A stretch of 45,219 bases of DNA from a virus. The stretch is taken from the IMG/VR virus record IMGVR_UViG_3300025769_000223, positions 1 to 45,219 of that record, one strand, 5' to 3'. The position numbers and the translations under genes were made by a program. Of this stretch, positions 41,147-45,219 are shown one piece after another (positions within the stretch are counted from its first letter, which is position 1; the number at the start of each line of letters is the position of its first letter). Under the pieces are notes generated by a model. That model was not told where the DNA came from, searched no databases, and saw nothing but the letters and a program-made list of their open reading frames with translations.

Positions 41147-41149
41147 ATA
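41142..41149 (+). promoter_or_regulatory. T4-type late promoter (TATAAATAG) overlapping a stop codon
   Basis: Exact TATAAATA followed by GTATAATAG. The TAA stop of the 2268-aa fibre (41144-41146) lies inside the octamer. The octamer ends 19 bases before the next ATG, with AGAGGATTAATT between, and could drive the neck and terminase genes. Confidence 0.72.
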
Positions 41150-41168
41150 GTATAATAGAGGATTAATT

Positions 41169-41438
41169 ATGGCAATTACAAAAACAACAACGGTTCAACA
41201 CATTAGAGTTTTTCCTGCAACTTCTCCAGAAGGTGGAGCCGAGGCAGGTAATCTTGCTTATCCAGCTATACACGTAATGTATAGTGACTCATTTGATGAT
41301 CCAGACGATGATTTACTACCAGTTACAAACGCTAGAGAAAAAAGCATTTATAAGTTTGAATCAGACGGTAGTACCGCTACAGATGTTAGTGGAGAAGATC
41401 AACTGGTACAAGATATTTGTGCGGCAGTTTGGAGTTAA
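41169..41438 (+). CDS. Small conserved-looking protein before the neck genes, unknown
   Basis: An 89-aa soluble protein: MAITKTTTVQHIRVFPATSP, YPAIHVMYSDSFDDPDDDLL, and an end DQLVQDICAAVWS. It is predicted mixed beta with an acidic loop (DDPDDD). A late promoter lies just upstream and the gp13 ATG follows its stop by three bases, so it leads the neck/terminase unit. I do not recognise a family or function. The position suggests a virion or neck-related protein, but that is only association. AGAGGATT before the ATG is a good ribosome site, so the gene is very likely real. Confidence 0.72.
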   Translation: MAITKTTTVQHIRVFPATSPEGGAEAGNLAYPAIHVMYSDSFDDPDDDLLPVTNAREKSIYKFESDGSTATDVSGEDQLVQDICAAVWS

Positions 41439-41441
41439 AAA

Positions 41442-42194
41442 ATGGCAAAGCCTAATAGCAGAGATACATTAATAGATTATTGTCTAAGAGCATTAGGCGC
41501 GCCCGTTATTGAAATAAATTTAGATGATGATCAAATTGGCGATCGTATTGATGAAGCTTTACAATTTTATCAACATTATCATGCTGATGCAATAGAAAAG
41601 GTTTATTTAAAGCATCAAATTACTCAAGTAGATATCGATAATCAGTATATTCCATTAAACGATTTAGTAACAGATGTTGTACAGATATTTCCATTAAGAG
41701 ATAATAGAAATACAGCAGATTCGATGTTTGATGTTAGATATCAAATGCATTTGAATGATGTTTATAATCTTGGATTTATGGGATCATTAGTTGAATATGA
41801 AATGACACAACAGTGGTTATCATTATTAGATATGGTTATTGATAATGATCAAAAACACGTTAATTTTGAAAGACATAAAAATCAACTACAAATTTATATG
41901 GATTGGTCAGATGAAGTAAGTGTAGATGATTATGTTATTATTGAGTGTTATAGAATATTAAACCCTGATACACATACTGATGTTTATAATGATTACTTCT
42001 TAAAAAAATATGCTACAGCGCTTTTAAAAATGCAATGGGGCATGAACTTATTAAAATTCGAAGGTATGCAAATGCCTGGTGGTGTAACATTTAATGGAAG
42101 ACAATTATTTGACGACGCGCGAGAAGAAATCGCTAAATTAGAAGAAGAAGTTAGATTGAATTGGGAACAACCAGTCGACTTTTATACGGGGTAA
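41442..42194 (+). CDS. 13: Neck protein gp13 (head completion)
   Basis: T4-type neck protein that, with gp14, closes the portal after DNA packaging and forms the head-tail connector. 250 aa against 309 in T4, as usual for cyanophage-type gp13. Diagnostic segments: LRALGAPVIEINLDDDQIGD near the N-terminus, then ALQFYQHYHADAIEKVYL, ITQVDIDNQYIPL, and KYATALLKMQWGMNLLKFEG towards the C-terminus. It is mostly helical with no membrane segment. The order gp13-gp14-gp15-gp16-gp17 is that of T4 and confirms the call. Three bases separate it from gp14. Confidence 0.9.
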   Translation: MAKPNSRDTLIDYCLRALGAPVIEINLDDDQIGDRIDEALQFYQHYHADAIEKVYLKHQITQVDIDNQYIPLNDLVTDVVQIFPLRDNRNTADSMFDVRYQMHLNDVYNLGFMGSLVEYEMTQQWLSLLDMVIDNDQKHVNFERHKNQLQIYMDWSDEVSVDDYVIIECYRILNPDTHTDVYNDYFLKKYATALLKMQWGMNLLKFEGMQMPGGVTFNGRQLFDDAREEIAKLEEEVRLNWEQPVDFYTG

Positions 42195-42197
42195 TCA

Positions 42198-43127
42198 ATG
42201 CCACGTAATGTATATTTTTCACAAGCAGTAAAGTCAGAGCAAAATCTATATGAAGATTTAATTATAGAATCTTTAAAGATTTTTGGTCAAGACGTTTACT
42301 ATATTCCTAGAACCCTAGTCAATAGGGATAACATTATGGGCGAAGATATTGGATCTAAGTTCGATGATGCTTATCTAATTGAAGCCTATATTGAAAATGT
42401 AGATGGATTCGAAGGTGCTGGTGATTTATATAATAAATTTGGTTTAGAAATTAGAGATGAAGCAACATTTATTATTTCTAGAAGGCAGTGGAATAGTTTA
42501 GTAGGATTTTGGAATAATGAATTAGAAGATCCTAAACCTCAAGAAGGTGATCTTTTATTTATGCCAATGTCAAATACTTTTTTCGAAATTATGTTTGTTG
42601 AAGATGAACAACCATTCTATCAGCTATCTAATTTACCAGTATTTAAATTACAATGTTCATTATTTGAATATAACGATGAGCAATTTGAAACTGGTGTTAG
42701 TGAAATTGATGCAAAAGAAATTACTAATGCACAACAAACACAAATCGATCTTACAGTAACTGGAGGTAATCACTTTACTCAAGGGGAAATAGTAACACAG
42801 GTAATTTCTACTGATCCTGCAATTAGTGTATATGGTGAAGTTCAAACAGTTACAAAGACATCTGATGCCGCCGCATCTATTAGTGTATCTAATATTGGTG
42901 TAACAGGTAGTACCGAAGCAAAAGATTTCTTTGTTTCACCCACAGTAGGTTTAACAGGTAGTGAATCGAGTAATACTTGCTTTATTACTAAAGTTTATGA
43001 CATAACCGATAGCGAATCATTCCCAGCAGATGATCAAGCCAAGAATTATGAGTTTGAAGTTGCTGCAGATAACTTTATAGACTTTACGGAATCAAATCCG
43101 TTTGGTGATCCATCGGAGACATACTAA
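42198..43127 (+). CDS. 14: Neck protein gp14 (head completion)
   Basis: Second neck component, acting with gp13 at the head-tail joint. 309 aa, longer than T4 gp14 (256). Typical start MPRNVYFSQAVKSEQNLYED and LKIFGQDVYYIPRTLV, then DGFEGAGDLYNKFGLEIRDE and ISRRQWN; these are conserved in gp14 of marine T4-like phages. The C-terminal part (about 185-309) is a beta-rich, Thr/Ser-rich extension that may explain the extra length. Its TAA overlaps the gp15 ATG by one base (TAATG), which fits coupled translation in fixed ratio. Confidence 0.9.
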   Translation: MPRNVYFSQAVKSEQNLYEDLIIESLKIFGQDVYYIPRTLVNRDNIMGEDIGSKFDDAYLIEAYIENVDGFEGAGDLYNKFGLEIRDEATFIISRRQWNSLVGFWNNELEDPKPQEGDLLFMPMSNTFFEIMFVEDEQPFYQLSNLPVFKLQCSLFEYNDEQFETGVSEIDAKEITNAQQTQIDLTVTGGNHFTQGEIVTQVISTDPAISVYGEVQTVTKTSDAAASISVSNIGVTGSTEAKDFFVSPTVGLTGSESSNTCFITKVYDITDSESFPADDQAKNYEFEVAADNFIDFTESNPFGDPSETY

Positions 43128-43873
43128 TGTTTGGAGGTCATTTCTATCATGCAACAACTCGTAAAGCAGTAGCTATTTTTGGTACATTATTTAATAATTT
43201 AAAAGTTATTAGAAAAGATGGTAGTGGTAACGTATTAAATCAAATTAAAGTTCCATTAGCTTATGGACCTAAACAAAAGTTTTTATCTAGAATTGATGCT
43301 ACAACTGGAAGTGATGCATCAATGGCCATTAAATTACCAAGAGTTGCTTTCGAAATAACAAATTTAGCTATTGATTCGACACAAAAATTACAAAAAAGAA
43401 ATCAGGTTATAGAAAATCACGCGACTGATTCTACCAAAAAGAAAACATTAAATCATATAGTTGCATACGATATTGGTATGTCGTTATATGTTTTAGCTAA
43501 AAATCAAGATGATGGATTACAAATTATGGAACAAATACTTCCATATTTTCAACCAGAATATACTGTAACAATTACACCAGTAGATGGATTTGCATATAAG
43601 CAAGATGTTCCTATTGTATTACAATCAGTGGCTATACAAGACGATTATGAAGGTGATTATATTACAAGAAGAGCATTAATATATCAGTTTGATTTTAATA
43701 TGAAAATGAAATACTTTGGACCAACTAAAGATCAAGGTGTAATTAAAGAAATTAATATAGATTTTAACAACGATGCGGGTGGTGCAGAAATATTGGAAAA
43801 TATGGATTTAACAATTACGCCTGCTAATGCGGATGAAGATGATAATTATACTGTAAATGTAAGTATAACGTAG
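43127..43873 (+). CDS. 15: Tail sheath terminator gp15
   Basis: In T4, gp15 forms a hexamer that caps the finished tail and binds the neck. 248 aa here and 272 in T4. Recognised from the N-terminus FGGHFYHATTRKAVAIFGTL, AYGPKQKFLSRID, LPRVAFEITNLAIDSTQKLQ and the later EQILPYFQPEYTVTITPVDG, all family hallmarks. The C-terminus ends in an acidic tail with a DEDDNYTV segment. It follows gp14 with a one-base overlap and precedes gp16 by seven bases. Confidence 0.92.
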   Translation: MFGGHFYHATTRKAVAIFGTLFNNLKVIRKDGSGNVLNQIKVPLAYGPKQKFLSRIDATTGSDASMAIKLPRVAFEITNLAIDSTQKLQKRNQVIENHATDSTKKKTLNHIVAYDIGMSLYVLAKNQDDGLQIMEQILPYFQPEYTVTITPVDGFAYKQDVPIVLQSVAIQDDYEGDYITRRALIYQFDFNMKMKYFGPTKDQGVIKEINIDFNNDAGGAEILENMDLTITPANADEDDNYTVNVSIT

Positions 43874-43880
43874 GTATGTT

Positions 43881-44297
43881 ATGAGTGATAAATTAGAAAA
43901 GATTAATAAGAATCTAAGCAAAAACTTGCCAGCAAAGAAAACTATTACTAAAGATGATCTTGAAATTAAAGATGATTATGAGTTTTCTAGAAAGACGTAT
44001 AAAGATTTAATTAGAACAGGCACATTATCTCTTGATGTGCTTGCTGAGTTAGCTCGTGAATCAGAACATCCACGAGCGTTTGAAGTATTATCAAGATCGA
44101 TAAAAGATATTGCCGATACAACTGAAAAATTGATGGCTCTCCAAAAAAATAAAAAAGATTTAACGGGTGAAGCTATAAAACGTGAAGTGACAAATAATAA
44201 TCTTTTTGTTGGAAGTACGACAGATTTACAAAGATTGTTAATAAAAGCAAATAATGATACAAAGGATGTAATAATAGATGACGAAGGCAACAACTGA
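43881..44297 (+). CDS. 16: Terminase small subunit gp16
   Basis: Small subunit of the DNA packaging terminase, which binds genome concatemers and stimulates the ATPase of gp17. 138 aa (T4: 164). Sequence shows a charged start, a core DYEFSRKTYKDLIRTGTLSL and LAELARESEHPRAFEVLSRS, then IKDIADTTEKLMALQKNKKD, a predicted helical pair typical of small terminases, and a C-terminal tail VGSTTDLQRLLIKA. Its last 20 bases overlap the gp17 start in another frame, as is frequent in T4-like phages. Confidence 0.9.
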   Translation: MSDKLEKINKNLSKNLPAKKTITKDDLEIKDDYEFSRKTYKDLIRTGTLSLDVLAELARESEHPRAFEVLSRSIKDIADTTEKLMALQKNKKDLTGEAIKREVTNNNLFVGSTTDLQRLLIKANNDTKDVIIDDEGNN

Positions 44298-45219
44298 GCA
44301 AGGATATCTAGGGAATCCTAATGTAAAAAGAGATGGAGTAGAATCTTCATTTTCCAAGCATGAGGTTCTAGAGTATAAAAAGTGCATGAGTGATCCTGCA
44401 TATTTTGCTCGTACGTATGTAAAAGTTATTTCGCTTGATAAAGGTTTAGTTCCATTTGATTTATGGCCTTATCAAGAAGAAATGTTCCATCACTTTAATG
44501 AAAACAGATTTAATATTGTTTTAGCATGTAGGCAAAGCGGTAAATCAATATCATCAGTTGTATTTTTATTATGGTATGCGTGTTTCCACCCAGAAAAAAC
44601 AATTGCTATTTTAGCTAACAAAGGTGCAGTGGCTAGGGAAATGCTAGGTAGAATTACATTAGCATTAGAAAACTTACCATTCTTTTTGCAGCCAGGTTGT
44701 AAAGCATTAAATAAAGGTTCAATTGAATTTAGCAATAATTCAAAAATTATTGCTGCAGCTACATCAGGTAGTTCAATCAGGGGTTTATCTATTAACTTAC
44801 TATTTCTTGATGAGTTTGCGTTTATTGATAATGACGCACAGTTTTATACATCGACATATCCTGTTGTCTCATCAGGTAAAGATACAAAAATTATTATAGC
44901 TTCTACGGCAAATGGTGTTGGTAATATATACCATAAATTATGGGAAGGTGCTACAACAAATACAAATGAGTTTAAGCCATTTAGAGTAGATTGGTGGGAC
45001 GTACCAGGAAGAGATGAAAAATGGAAAGAAGAAACAGTTGCTAATACATCAGAATTACAGTTCGATCAAGAATTTGGTAATAATTTCCATGGTAGAGGTA
45101 ATACATTAATTGAGGCAAATGATTTATTAGCACAAAAGGCTATTAATCCTATTAGATGGTCAGAAAATTTATTTCAATATGAAGAACCAAAAGAAGGTCA
45201 TCATTATGTTATGACTGTT
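44278..45219 (+). CDS. 17: Terminase large subunit gp17 (3' partial)
   Basis: Packaging motor ATPase and nuclease; 314 residues are visible out of about 550-610 in the family. The ATG at 44278 is inside gp16, with AAGGA 12 bases upstream. Walker A is ACRQSGKS (residues 83-90, K89); Walker B is LLFLDEFAFI with D178 and catalytic E179; the coupling motif ASTANG follows. The window ends at HHYVMTV, directly before the place where T4 gp17 has LDCSEG with the first nuclease Asp, so the nuclease domain is outside. The N-terminal SDPAYFARTYVKV and DLWPYQEEMFHHF (adenine-binding Q region) are family-typical. No frameshift or inserted element is seen. Confidence 0.93.
   Translation, partial: MTKATTEQGYLGNPNVKRDGVESSFSKHEVLEYKKCMSDPAYFARTYVKVISLDKGLVPFDLWPYQEEMFHHFNENRFNIVLACRQSGKSISSVVFLLWYACFHPEKTIAILANKGAVAREMLGRITLALENLPFFLQPGCKALNKGSIEFSNNSKIIAAATSGSSIRGLSINLLFLDEFAFIDNDAQFYTSTYPVVSSGKDTKIIIASTANGVGNIYHKLWEGATTNTNEFKPFRVDWWDVPGRDEKWKEETVANTSELQFDQEFGNNFHGRGNTLIEANDLLAQKAINPIRWSENLFQYEEPKEGHHYVMTV

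Noticed and set aside
1-45219. tRNA or other structural RNA genes
   Set aside because: All gaps between genes are shorter than about 100 bases and none contains a cloverleaf or known RNA motif that I can see.

Overview
This window is part of the late structural gene cluster of a T4-like marine myovirus of the cyanophage/pelagiphage type. Three things point there. The gene order is that of T4 baseplate and neck genes (gp6-gp7-gp8, then gp13-gp14-gp15-gp16-gp17). Several intergenic junctions carry the T4-type late promoter TATAAATA. The DNA is AT-rich: hand counts of single 100-base windows gave 29% GC (35361-35460) and 31% GC (1201-1300). There are no RNA genes, integrase, CRISPR or metabolic genes here, and nothing identifies the host. 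An AT-rich marine bacterium such as Prochlorococcus/Synechococcus or SAR11 is only a guess from phage type. All genes lie on the + strand, packed with 1-base to 20-base overlaps or short gaps. The longest gene-free stretch is about 95 bases.

Layout. 2-5770: baseplate wedge genes gp6 (5' end cut by the window), gp7 and gp8. 5787-11021: a 1744-aa DUF4815-type virion protein sitting where T4 has its gp9/gp10 genes. 11030-41146: a roughly 30-kb adhesin block with six fibre or spike proteins (2548, 524, 2111, 1352, 834 and 2268 aa) and small proteins of 77, 113, 81 and 63 aa between them. 41169-45219: an 89-aa unknown, then neck proteins gp13 and gp14, tail terminator gp15, small terminase gp16 and the 5' part of large terminase gp17, which is cut just before the nuclease domain.

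How it works together. gp6, gp7 and gp8 build the baseplate wedge; the DUF4815 protein and the fibres probably attach to its rim and carry host recognition. Two fibres end in self-cleaving S74 chaperone domains (Ser-Asp-x3-Lys), one carries a pyocin-knob-like domain plus a different C-terminal domain, and one is a predicted right-handed beta-helix with a G8-like start, which could be a glycan-binding or glycan-degrading spike. A related internal module ending in an 'NDRW'-like motif recurs in five fibre proteins, which suggests domain shuffling. gp13/14 close the head and join it to the tail, gp15 caps the tail, and gp16/gp17 package DNA.

The most unusual points are the size and domain mixing of the adhesin block; late promoters with a shared extended form TATAAATAG, several overlapping the preceding stop codon; two late promoters followed at the predicted transcript 5' end by a small hairpin, one of them before a fibre gene that starts at TTG; a carbohydrate-binding-like domain within gp7; and clear base-composition drops from the 5' part to the 3' part of some genes.
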